42,192 bases of DNA from a virus, in IMG/VR virus record IMGVR_UViG_3300046777_000513, positions 1-42,192 of that record, one strand, 5' to 3'. Of this stretch, positions 33,051 through 39,400 are shown piece after piece (position 1 is the stretch's first letter; each line of letters begins with the position of its first letter). The position numbers were made by a program, and so were the translations under genes. The notes under the pieces are model-generated. The model was not told the DNA's origin, ran no database searches, and saw only the letters and a program-made list of their open reading frames with translations.

Positions 33051-34688
33051 ATGACTATTGAATCTCAATTAAATAATCTTATTACCCAGACGGATCAGCT
33101 AGACCAAACAGTAAGCACAGAACTTGTAGACGTTAATGACGATATTAGTGCTGTTCGTACACGTGTTACCAACCTAGAGATCCTCCTTGGGGCAGTCGCT
33201 GCAGATGGTGGCGGTGTTGTTAACAGAGTAACTGCAGGTGCTGGTATCTCTATCTCTCCTCCAAGTGGAAAAGGTTATGTAACGATTACAAACCTTAACA
33301 CTGGTACAGGAACTGGTGGTGGTACGGATGGTGGCACTGGTGGTGGCACTGATGGAGGAACAGGTGGTGGAACTGGTGGCGGTACCGATGGTGGTACAAG
33401 CTACATTGAAATCGTCGATATTCTCCCAACTGACGGAAACTATGTTGGACGTACAGTTGTCTATCTAGGTGTTCTTTATGTTTGGGACGGTACGACTTGG
33501 GTTACTCTAAACTCAACACTTACCCCTGATGCACCCGACTCTATTGCAGTTGTAGATACTCTACCTACTGATGCTGCTGACGGTACAGTGGTATTCCTTA
33601 CTCTTGATGGGTTCCTTTATCAGCGTGTGAACGGTGTTTGGGTTCAGGTCGTTGTAAACGTTAATACCTCAACAACAGTAGCTGATGCCTCAATTACAGT
33701 AGCTAAGTTTGCTCAAGGTCTACGCCCAGTAGAAATCCTTAATGCTCTTCCAACAACTGGAAACACAGCTGGTCGCCTTGTATTCTTAACTACAGACAAC
33801 AAGCTTTACCGCTTTGATGGTACTTCGTTCGTAAGCAACGTTAACACTACTGATCTAGTTGGTACTATTGGTGCTGATCAGATTGCAGCCAATGCAATTA
33901 CCACAGGTAAAATCCAGGTTGGTGCAGTGAATGCAGCTCAGATTGCAGCAGGTGCTATTAATACAGCACAGTTAGCAGCTGGTTCTGTAACTGCAGATAA
34001 GATTGTTGTTAACTCAGTCACGGCTGACAAGATTGCAGCTAATGCTATTACCACCGATAAGTTGGCGGCTAATGCTATTACTGCTGGTAAGATCGCAGCT
34101 GGTGCTATTGGTACATCACAGTTAGCAGCACAGGCCATTACGTCTGATAAGCTTGCAACAAATACGTTGATTACAGCTTCTGCTCAGATTGCCTCTGGTA
34201 TTATTACGACAGCAAAGATCAACGATGCTGCAGTGAATACGCTAAAGATTGGTGCAAACGCCGTTACGGTTCCTGTTCGATTTAACTATGGAAACCTCGG
34301 TTCGACAGCGACAACTCTAACTGGTTCATTCACTTTGCCAGATGCTGCTAACTGTCTATTGGTTGTATCGTTCACGTTAAATAACGATAACCAGTATTAC
34401 AATAATGACACATCAAATGGCTATCAGATTGGACTTACAGCTGCTTATCCAGCAACAATGTCAACAAACATTGCAATAACCATTGACGGTACTCAAGTAT
34501 TCTCTGAAATGCCTAACCATGGTTTTGGATATGTTGCAAGTATTGCATCGTCTAAGTTTATTTCTACGGCTGGTACAAAGAGTTTCTCAATTACCTTTAC
34601 TCCTTCTCGTATTGACGGTGTAACTTCTTACCTACCAGGTATGGCACCACGAAATGTTGTTGCATATGTTATTGGAGCTGCACGATGA
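33051..34688 (+). CDS. Second fibre-like protein with glycine-rich linker and decapeptide repeats
   Basis: A 545-residue protein. It opens with a trimeric coiled-coil-like segment (residues 1-45: LNNLITQTDQLDQ...VRTRVTNLEILLG). A Gly/Thr/Asp linker of GGGTDGGT units occupies about 84-117. Two ETVDxLPT-like modules follow (about 124 and 165, also 225). Nine or so 10-residue repeats (ANAITTDKLA type) fill about 281-372. A globular beta-rich C-terminal domain (about 400-545) ends it. Such decad repeats form fibrous shafts in phage tails. Probable second adhesin; it overlaps the next gene as ATGA. Confidence 0.82.
   Translation: MTIESQLNNLITQTDQLDQTVSTELVDVNDDISAVRTRVTNLEILLGAVAADGGGVVNRVTAGAGISISPPSGKGYVTITNLNTGTGTGGGTDGGTGGGTDGGTGGGTGGGTDGGTSYIEIVDILPTDGNYVGRTVVYLGVLYVWDGTTWVTLNSTLTPDAPDSIAVVDTLPTDAADGTVVFLTLDGFLYQRVNGVWVQVVVNVNTSTTVADASITVAKFAQGLRPVEILNALPTTGNTAGRLVFLTTDNKLYRFDGTSFVSNVNTTDLVGTIGADQIAANAITTGKIQVGAVNAAQIAAGAINTAQLAAGSVTADKIVVNSVTADKIAANAITTDKLAANAITAGKIAAGAIGTSQLAAQAITSDKLATNTLITASAQIASGIITTAKINDAAVNTLKIGANAVTVPVRFNYGNLGSTATTLTGSFTLPDAANCLLVVSFTLNNDNQYYNNDTSNGYQIGLTAAYPATMSTNIAITIDGTQVFSEMPNHGFGYVASIASSKFISTAGTKSFSITFTPSRIDGVTSYLPGMAPRNVVAYVIGAAR
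33299..33401 (+). repeat. Glycine-rich coding repeat (GGTGGnACnGATGGn units)
   Basis: In-frame short tandem units encode GGGTDGGT-type linker residues 84-117 of the second fibre protein. Such a repeat can expand or contract in frame and change linker length. Confidence 0.8.
33888..34165 (+). repeat. 30-base coding repeats in the second fibre gene
   Basis: About nine consecutive 10-residue units (ANAITTDKLA, AGAINTAQLA, VNSVTADKIA and relatives) without gaps, corresponding to a degenerate 30-base period. Consistent with a repetitive fibre shaft. Confidence 0.8.
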
Positions 34689-35047
34689 AAGTACTTATTT
34701 ATGATGTTGCTACTGGTGTAATCACCAAACAAATTGAAGGAACACCAGAAAACATTCAGCTAAATATAAGCCCTGAAGAGGGCTTTATTGAAGTTGAAGG
34801 TGAGTACAACCCTTCTGATTACAAAGTTGTGAATGGTGAAATAGTAGACAAACCAGAGATGGAACTTACTGTCTCTGGTTCTGTGGTCACTGGTATCCCT
34901 TACAACACAACTGCGTGTGTCGGTATCGAAGCTCCAGTTGTAGTCAATGACGGAACACTTGAGTTGGTTGGAAACTACACTCAATCGATTCATGTGGAGT
35001 TCATGAACCAACAATTTAAATCTAAGACATTGCAGGTAGCCCTATGA
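34685..35047 (+). CDS. Hypothetical protein of the fibre cassette
   Basis: A 120-residue protein with ATGA overlap to the preceding fibre gene and to the following gene. It is beta-rich throughout (MKVLIYDVATGVITKQIEGT, IEVEGEYNPSDYKVVNGEIV). The NPSDYKVVNGEIVDKPEM stretch resembles small tail-fibre accessory proteins. No catalytic motif. Likely a structural or chaperone partner of the adjacent fibre. Confidence 0.7.
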   Translation: MKVLIYDVATGVITKQIEGTPENIQLNISPEEGFIEVEGEYNPSDYKVVNGEIVDKPEMELTVSGSVVTGIPYNTTACVGIEAPVVVNDGTLELVGNYTQSIHVEFMNQQFKSKTLQVAL

Positions 35048-35232
35048 AAGTAACCGTTAAACAAGATTATCGTGAGCTTCGACAGGCAGACTACCTGCCA
35101 ACAGGCAATCAGCTAGATGCAGTTTTCAAACTTGCAAAAGCTTTGAAAGACACAGGCATGGATCTTCCAGAGGATGTTATCTCTTGGGTAGATCACTGCC
35201 AGTCAGTCAAAGAGAAGTTCCCCAAGGCTTAG
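35044..35232 (+). CDS. Small fibre-cassette protein with QLD motif
   Basis: A 62-residue protein overlapping its predecessor as ATGA. YRELRQADYLPTGNQLDAVF is the short motif (R...YP...QLD..W) found at the end of many phage tail-fibre assembly proteins, here as a stand-alone peptide. The remainder is helical. Function inferred as tail assembly. Confidence 0.68.
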   Translation: MKVTVKQDYRELRQADYLPTGNQLDAVFKLAKALKDTGMDLPEDVISWVDHCQSVKEKFPKA

Positions 35233-35243
35233 TGAGGTGATCG

Positions 35244-35462
35244 ATGGAATTGGAACACCGTATCATTAAGCTGGAACTGCGAGTTGAAGACCATGCAGAA
35301 GACCTAAAGCGTCTTCAAGACATCTCTGACAGCCTAAAGAAGTCTCTTGCCGGAATCGAAAAGACCCTAGCTCAGATCAAATGGATAGCCACAGGAGCAG
35401 TTGTGGCTCTCCTTTGGCAGACTATGGGTGCCGACAAGATTATTAAACTTATATTGTCATGA
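35244..35462 (+). CDS. XhlA-like membrane protein, possible holin partner
   Basis: A 72-residue protein preceded by GAGGTGA. Residues 1-46 form a coiled coil (ELEHRIIKLELRVEDHAEDL, LKKSLAGIEKTLAQIK) and 47-70 a single membrane segment (WIATGAVVALLWQTMG). This coiled-coil-plus-tail-anchor design is that of the haemolysin XhlA family, encoded beside holins and endolysins. The end overlaps the holin gene by 4 bases (ATGA-type). Lysis function is inferred. Confidence 0.75.
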   Translation: MELEHRIIKLELRVEDHAEDLKRLQDISDSLKKSLAGIEKTLAQIKWIATGAVVALLWQTMGADKIIKLILS

Positions 35463-35854
35463 ACCCACTTGCTATCATTGAGATAGGTGCAAGGTTACTC
35501 GACAAAATTATCCCTGACAAAGACGCTCGTGAGAAAGCCCAAGCGGAACTATTACGAGCAGCTCAGGATCAGGACTTTCAGTTGGCTCTTGGTCAAATTC
35601 AGTTGAACACTGAGGAGGCCAAGAACCCCGACTTGTTCGTCTCTGGTTGGAGACCCTTTATTGGATGGGTATGTGGAATAGCTCTCACCTACAACTTTTT
35701 AATCTACCCTTTGATGCTCTGGTCTATTGCGGCCTATGGCTCCGATATCAAGCCCCCACCACTGTTCTCAGACACGTTGATGGAATTAGTGCTTGGTATG
35801 CTTGGCCTCGGTGGCCTCAGAACATTCGAGAAGTGGAAAGGCGTAACTAAATGA
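35459..35854 (+). CDS. Holin of the 3-TM type
   Basis: A 131-residue inner-membrane protein. A cytosolic helical N-terminus (ARLLDKIIPDKDAREKAQAE) is followed by NPDLFVSGWRPFIGWVCGIA, the signature of the Holin_3TMs family. Membrane segments lie at about 66-82 and 83-97 and near 107-120 (LVLGMLGLGG). It should release the amidase from the cytoplasm to the wall at lysis. No spanin gene is recognisable nearby. Overlaps terS as ATGA. Confidence 0.88.
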   Translation: MNPLAIIEIGARLLDKIIPDKDAREKAQAELLRAAQDQDFQLALGQIQLNTEEAKNPDLFVSGWRPFIGWVCGIALTYNFLIYPLMLWSIAAYGSDIKPPPLFSDTLMELVLGMLGLGGLRTFEKWKGVTK

Positions 35855-36114
35855 ACAAAGCTGACGAGAAGGCCCTAGCTGGTCTTCACGGCAAGCTTGC
35901 AGAAGTCCTTCAGGAAGCTCTTAGCAAGGAGTATGTAGACCCAGACACTGGGCTAACCACTGCTCCTCCTGCAGCAATCCTAAACGTTGCCCGTCAGTTT
36001 CTGAAAGACAACAAGATTGAAGCTATTGCAGCTGAAGGATCTCCTTTGCATTCCCTTGCCGATCTCCCTGTGTTTGAAGATGACAACATTGTCCCATTAC
36101 GCAGAAGCTCATAA
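35851..36114 (+). CDS. terS: Terminase small subunit (T7 gp18-like)
   Basis: An 87-residue DNA-recognition subunit (T7 gp18 has 89). Helical N-terminus (ALAGLHGKLAEVLQEALSKE), then PPAAILNVARQFLKDNKIEA, which matches the podoviral small terminase pattern (P..LN.A.KFLKDN.I). The acidic end is DLPVFEDDNIVPLRR. Coupled to the holin gene as ATGA, and directly upstream of the large subunit with a hairpin in between. Confidence 0.9.
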   Translation: MNKADEKALAGLHGKLAEVLQEALSKEYVDPDTGLTTAPPAAILNVARQFLKDNKIEAIAAEGSPLHSLADLPVFEDDNIVPLRRSS

Positions 36115-36136
36115 TTGACCCACAAGGCATTTTCTC

Positions 36137-36166
36137 GGTTTCCTTAGGCTAACCCCTAGGGAGACC
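36137..36166 (+). terminator. 12-bp hairpin between terS and terL
   Basis: GGTTTCCTTAGG (36137-36148) pairs along its full length with CCTAGGGAGACC (36155-36166), two G-T pairs, loop CTAACC. No T-tract follows, so processing or attenuation is as likely as termination. The terL ATG is 38 bases downstream. Confidence 0.6.
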
Positions 36167-36203
36167 CTGAAAACGTCTTCTACACCCCTTAAAATCAATC
36201 TAA

Positions 36204-37871
36204 ATGGATAATAAACATCCCGTATTAAAGGACTTTAGAGTCTTTGCTCACGTGATCTGGCAGCACTTAAACTTGCCAAACCCTACTCCAGTACAAAACG
36301 ACATATGTTTGTACCTACAGAATGGCCCTAAGCGTTCCATCATTGAGGCTTTCCGTGGTGTAGGTAAGTCATTCCTAACCTCAGCCTTCGTTTGTTGGGT
36401 TCTATTAAACGACCCACAGAAGAAGATCTTGGTTGTCTCTGCCTCAAAGGAGCGAGCTGATGCTTTCTCCACCTTCGTCAAGCGATTGATCAATGAAGTA
36501 CCGATCCTTCAGCACTTGCGTCCTAAGGAAGGCCAAAGAGACTCTGTCATTGCCTTTGACGTTGGACCTTCGATTGCCGACCACTCACCCTCAGTGAAGT
36601 CTGTAGGTGTCACAGGTCAGCTTACAGGTTCTCGTGCAGACATTATCGTTGCTGACGATATCGAAACACCTGGTAACTCTGCCACTCAGATGATGCGAGA
36701 TAAGCTCTCAGAGTTGGTCAAGGAGTTCGACTCTATTCTGAAGCCTCTAGATACATCCCGTATCATCTACCTAGGCACTCCACAGCTAGAGATGTCTCTC
36801 TACAATGCTCTTGGAGAACGTGGTTATGAGACCCGTATCTGGCCAGCTCAGTACCCAGAGATCCCTAAGGTTCCATCTTACCAAGGTAAGTTAGCCCCTT
36901 GGATCACTCTGGCACTAGAGCAAGATGCAACGCTTGTAGGAAAACCAACTGATCCCCTTCGATTTGGAGACGAGGATCTCTTGGAACGTAGAGCATCGTA
37001 TGGACGTGCTGGCTTTGCCTTGCAGTTCATGCTCGACACATCTCTTAGTGATGCTGATCGATACCCACTCAAGGTTCAAGACTTGGTTGTGATGAACCTT
37101 AATCCCACCATGGGACACCACAAGATTGCTTGGGCTGCTGCACCAGAGTTGTGCATCAACGATATCCCTAACGTGGCTCTTACAGGTGACAGGTTCTACA
37201 GACCTATGTGGCACTCAGAGGAAATGTCTGAGTACACTGGTTGTGTCATGGCAATCGACCCCTCAGGTAGGGGTACCGACGAGACAGGCTATGCAATCAT
37301 CAAGGTACTAGCAGGTAACATGTTCCTGATGGCCTGTGGTGGTCTAGCAGGTGGATACTCAGATGAGACCTTAGAGACCCTCTCTAGGCTCGCTAAGATG
37401 CACCAAGTGAACCATGTCATTGTCGAAGCTAACTTCGGTGATGGTATGTACACCAAGCTCCTCACACCAGTTATGGCTAGGTTCCATAAGTGTCTCATTG
37501 AGGAAGTGAAACATTCCTCTCAGAAGGAACTTCGTATCATCGATACACTCGAACCAGTGATGTCTACGCACAGGCTCATAGTGGATCAGAAGGTGATCGA
37601 TAGGGACTTTGAGTCAGCTAAGGATCCTAAGTATTCTCTGTTCTATCAGATGACACGTATCACCAAAGACAGAGGTGCATTGATCCATGACGATAGACTA
37701 GATGCTCTCTCAATGGCTGTAGCCTACTGGGTAGAACACATGGCTAGAGACAACGATAAGGCTGTCTATCAAATGAAAGACGATGCTCTAAAGAATGAGC
37801 TAAAGAAATTCATGGGTAGTGTCTTAGGATCAAAACCTAAGAAGTCTGGTTGGATTAATTCAAGTCGTTGA
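36204..37871 (+). CDS. terL: Terminase large subunit (T7 gp19-like)
   Basis: A 555-residue packaging motor (T7 gp19 has 586). The ATPase has Walker A FRGVGKS at 50-56 and Walker B IIVADDIE with Asp151-Asp152. The RNase H-like nuclease has Asp352 (MAIDPSGRGTDETG), Glu408 (IVEANFGDG) and Asp496, Asp497 and Asp500 (HDDRLDALSMAVAYW). It cuts concatemers and pumps DNA into the prohead. No clear Shine-Dalgarno sequence precedes ATG 36204; translation may depend on upstream terS. Phage promoter copy 4 and the presumed genome end follow. Confidence 0.97.
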   Translation: MDNKHPVLKDFRVFAHVIWQHLNLPNPTPVQNDICLYLQNGPKRSIIEAFRGVGKSFLTSAFVCWVLLNDPQKKILVVSASKERADAFSTFVKRLINEVPILQHLRPKEGQRDSVIAFDVGPSIADHSPSVKSVGVTGQLTGSRADIIVADDIETPGNSATQMMRDKLSELVKEFDSILKPLDTSRIIYLGTPQLEMSLYNALGERGYETRIWPAQYPEIPKVPSYQGKLAPWITLALEQDATLVGKPTDPLRFGDEDLLERRASYGRAGFALQFMLDTSLSDADRYPLKVQDLVVMNLNPTMGHHKIAWAAAPELCINDIPNVALTGDRFYRPMWHSEEMSEYTGCVMAIDPSGRGTDETGYAIIKVLAGNMFLMACGGLAGGYSDETLETLSRLAKMHQVNHVIVEANFGDGMYTKLLTPVMARFHKCLIEEVKHSSQKELRIIDTLEPVMSTHRLIVDQKVIDRDFESAKDPKYSLFYQMTRITKDRGALIHDDRLDALSMAVAYWVEHMARDNDKAVYQMKDDALKNELKKFMGSVLGSKPKKSGWINSSR

Positions 37872-37900
37872 TTAGATTCAATATATCCCTCAAATAGACT

Positions 37901-37921
37901 CTATAGTCCTAGAATTGGATA
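37901..37921 (+). promoter_or_regulatory. Phage-type promoter motif, copy 4 (after terL)
   Basis: CTATAGTCCTAGAATTGGAT differs from copy 1 at one base. No gene follows within 900 bases. Position downstream of the large terminase is that of the T7 replication promoter phiOR near the right end, so it may prime end replication or packaging. Confidence 0.7.
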
Positions 37922-38067
37922 GATAACGTCTATTCGGGGGATGATCTCTGAGCACTTCTGGTCTCATGAGGTTCTGGCAATGACCAGGCTAGTCCTTATG
38001 TGTGCTCAGGATGTCTTAGATATTCTAGCTGCATAGGTTTAGTTCACTCCTACATCTCATAACTTAT

Positions 38068-38082
38068 GGGGGGTAGGGGGGG
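38068..38082 (+). other. Double G-run
   Basis: Six G, TA, seven G on the + strand, the only such runs in the window. It could form a G-rich structure or pause site between promoter copy 4 and the repeat blocks. Confidence 0.6.
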
Positions 38083-38139
38083 AAGCTGAGCCTATATGGC
38101 TAGGATATAGGTTATTAGACACTTTAGATAACACTAAAG

Positions 38140-38175
38140 GTTCTCTTCTAGTTTCTCTTAAACATTCTCTCTAGG
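38140..38175 (+). repeat. 12-bp repeat block 1 (TTCTCT units)
   Basis: TTCTCT recurs at 38140, 38152 and 38164, exactly 12 bases apart, followed by CTAG or TTAA. The third unit contains CTCTAGG (38168-38174), the same heptamer as in block 2. Confidence 0.7.
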
Positions 38176-38227
38176 TGAATGTTATCATCGTATATAAAAC
38201 TATCTCAGTCTTTGAGATATCTTCATG

Positions 38228-38261
38228 ACCCCTCCAGTACCCTCTACTGGTTTCTAGGGGT
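38228..38261 (+). other. Long bulged hairpin
   Basis: ACCCCT (38228-38233) pairs with AGGGGT (38256-38261), and CCAGTA (38234-38239) with TACTGG (38245-38250), giving a 12-bp stem with a 5-base bulge and 5-base loop. It lies beside repeat block 2. A smaller perfect hairpin TATCTCA/TGAGATA is at 38200-38218. Confidence 0.6.
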
Positions 38262-38262
38262 G

Positions 38263-38298
38263 ATCTCTAGGAGGCTCTTTAGGAGTCTCTTGAGGGGT
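38263..38298 (+). repeat. 12-bp repeat block 2, inverted CCTAAAG-like heptamers
   Basis: CTCTAGG (38265), CTTTAGG (38277) and CTTGAGG (38289) start exactly 12 bases apart. Their reverse complements are CCTAGAG, CCTAAAG and CCTCAAG, so they are inverted members of the array at 38583-38701. Candidate equivalent of the right short-repeat array of T7. Confidence 0.7.
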
Positions 38299-38460
38299 CG
38301 AAATAATTCAACTCAAAAATCTGAAGTGGCACCTCGATTTAACTAATGTGCCGATACCCCCATGACCCCTCTCGTTTTCCTGATAATTCCCATTGTTTTC
38401 CTTTTGTTGGCACTGAAGTTGTCACTGGGTTCTGTAAGTGATTGATTTTAAATAGGTGGG

Positions 38461-38479
38461 AAGAGATTAAATATCTCTT
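38461..38479 (+). other. Perfect AT-rich hairpin in the presumed terminal-repeat interval
   Basis: AAGAGAT (38461-38467) pairs with ATCTCTT (38473-38479), loop TAAAT. No role established. Confidence 0.5.
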
Positions 38480-38582
38480 TTGCAGTGTTCTGGTAGTGAT
38501 TGAGTGAATACCTGAGTAAATCGCTCGGGCTTGTCTCAGTCTCTATCAGTGGCTTTTTTCCAGTGCACTAAGATGGTGCAGA

Positions 38583-38701
38583 CCTAAAGACAACCTCAAG
38601 TCATCCTCAAGCTCACCTCAAGACACTCACTCTTTTTCCTCAAGTCATCCTCAAGTCATCTTCACGCTCTCTTCAACTCACACTCAAAGATGCACCCAAA
38701 G
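38583..38701 (+). repeat. Phased CCTCAAG heptamer array (T7 SRL-like)
   Basis: Exact CCTCAAG at 38594, 38605, 38616, 38638 and 38649, all multiples of 11 bases apart. CCTAAAG lies at 38583 in the same register. Degenerate copies CTTCACG (38660), CTTCAAC (38671) and ACTCAAA (38682) keep the register, and CCCAAAG is at 38695. T7 and T3 carry arrays of a CCTAAAG-like 7-mer just inside their terminal repeats; this array has the same word, spacing type and place before the early genes. Confidence 0.85.
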
Positions 38702-38704
38702 ACA

Positions 38705-38730
38705 CCACTAATTTAATCGGTGGCTTTTTT
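38705..38730 (+). terminator. Weak terminator-like stem with T-tract before the first early gene
   Basis: CCAC (38705-38708) and GTGG (38720-38723) can pair, followed by C and six T. The 11-mer GTGGCTTTTTT also occurs at 38549-38559, so the two copies bracket the heptamer array. Stem is short, so function is uncertain. Confidence 0.35.
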
Positions 38731-38834
38731 AAGCACTGTATGAATGAACAGTGAACTATTTCACATTGTGAGAACACTTTTTTCTGTTCTTCGACTAAGA
38801 TTCTAATCATCAACAACGAAAGGAGTTTTAAAAA

Positions 38835-38921
38835 ATGATTAAATTATCTACGTTCTTTATGGGTTGCTCATTAGCAATTAGTGCTTGGGCTTTATTAGCG
38901 TTCTACGTTCTTACAAACTAA
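38835..38921 (+). CDS. 28-residue single-pass membrane peptide
   Basis: Has an excellent AAAGGAG site. The peptide is one hydrophobic helix (TFFMGCSLAISAWALLAFYV) after a lysine. It would be the first gene of the early region. Too short for family assignment. T7-like phages often begin with tiny host-takeover genes, but no role can be read here. Confidence 0.5.
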   Translation: MIKLSTFFMGCSLAISAWALLAFYVLTN

Positions 38922-38933
38922 GGGAATTACATA

Positions 38934-39038
38934 ATGAAAAACTTTTTAATGAACTTAATTGATTGGATTGTGGGCTTATTCGTGATGGGTTCGATTGCGT
39001 TTATGTTCGCTTATGCTTTTTTCTACGACACACTTTAA
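38934..39038 (+). CDS. 34-residue single-pass membrane peptide
   Basis: Follows the previous peptide by 12 bases and has AAGGGA upstream. It is mainly a membrane helix (WIVGLFVMGSIA and onward) with an amphipathic start (MKNFLMNLID). The end depends on the reading of a short T-run near 39000, so the C-terminus is less certain than the start. Function unknown. Confidence 0.42.
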   Translation: MKNFLMNLIDWIVGLFVMGSIAFMFAYAFFYDTL

Positions 39039-39059
39039 GATTAACTAGGAGATTACAAA

Positions 39060-39233
39060 ATGACTGATATTCAAAAACTACAACAAGCACAGAGCCTACT
39101 CTCTGACATCTATCACAAGTATGGTGAGCTACTCACGGACAACTATTCAATCTGTTCTCAATTGTCTTGTGCTGATGGTTGCATCATTGACGCTATTGAT
39201 TACCTACAAAAACTAAGCAAGGAGATTGGATAA
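39060..39233 (+). CDS. 57-residue hypothetical early protein
   Basis: TAGGAG precedes the ATG. The product is helical (MTDIQKLQQAQSLLSDIYHK) with a middle stretch carrying three cysteines (SICSQLSCADGC), perhaps a small metal- or disulphide-stabilised fold. Its stop overlaps the next start (TAATG). No family recognised. Confidence 0.6.
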   Translation: MTDIQKLQQAQSLLSDIYHKYGELLTDNYSICSQLSCADGCIIDAIDYLQKLSKEIG

Positions 39234-39400
39234 TGAAAACATTTAAAGTTTATAGTTCGCAGATTGTCTACCATGTAGCAGAAGTAGAGGCTGAAGACGC
39301 AGAGCAAGCGGGAGAGCTAGCCTACAAACAAGACTTAAATTGGAGATGGTTTGATTGTGCAGAGTGGCAAATTGACGAAGTAGAGGAGATTACAGAATGA
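39233..39400 (+). CDS. 55-residue acidic early protein
   Basis: Coupled on both sides (TAATG before, ATGA after). The pattern (MKTFKVYSSQIVYHVAEVEA, then EDAEQAGELAYKQD and ending VEEITE) resembles the small phage proteins of the form strand-strand-helix-strand in which an N-terminal YVxAxxxEEAxxxA motif is followed by a short acidic strand. The whole protein is acidic. Function unknown. Confidence 0.65.
   Translation: MKTFKVYSSQIVYHVAEVEAEDAEQAGELAYKQDLNWRWFDCAEWQIDEVEEITE

Larger units (their letters stand above)
37872..38834 (+). other. 963-base non-coding region, probable genome-end/packaging region
   Basis: No credible gene on either strand. It contains promoter copy 4, a G-run, two blocks of 12-bp repeats, a long hairpin, a 287-base stretch that may hold the biological terminal repeat (38296-38582), an 11-bp-periodic CCTCAAG array and T-rich stem ends. 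Position between the large terminase and the first early gene corresponds to the joined ends of T7. Confidence 0.75.

Noticed and set aside
33888-34165. CRISPR-like direct repeats
   Set aside because: The 30-base periodicity is in-frame coding for decapeptide fibre repeats, with no unique spacers.
39150-39156. ATCTGTT, the core of T7 class II termination/pause signals
   Set aside because: Lies within a coding frame and away from the presumed end; a 7-base match is expected by chance.
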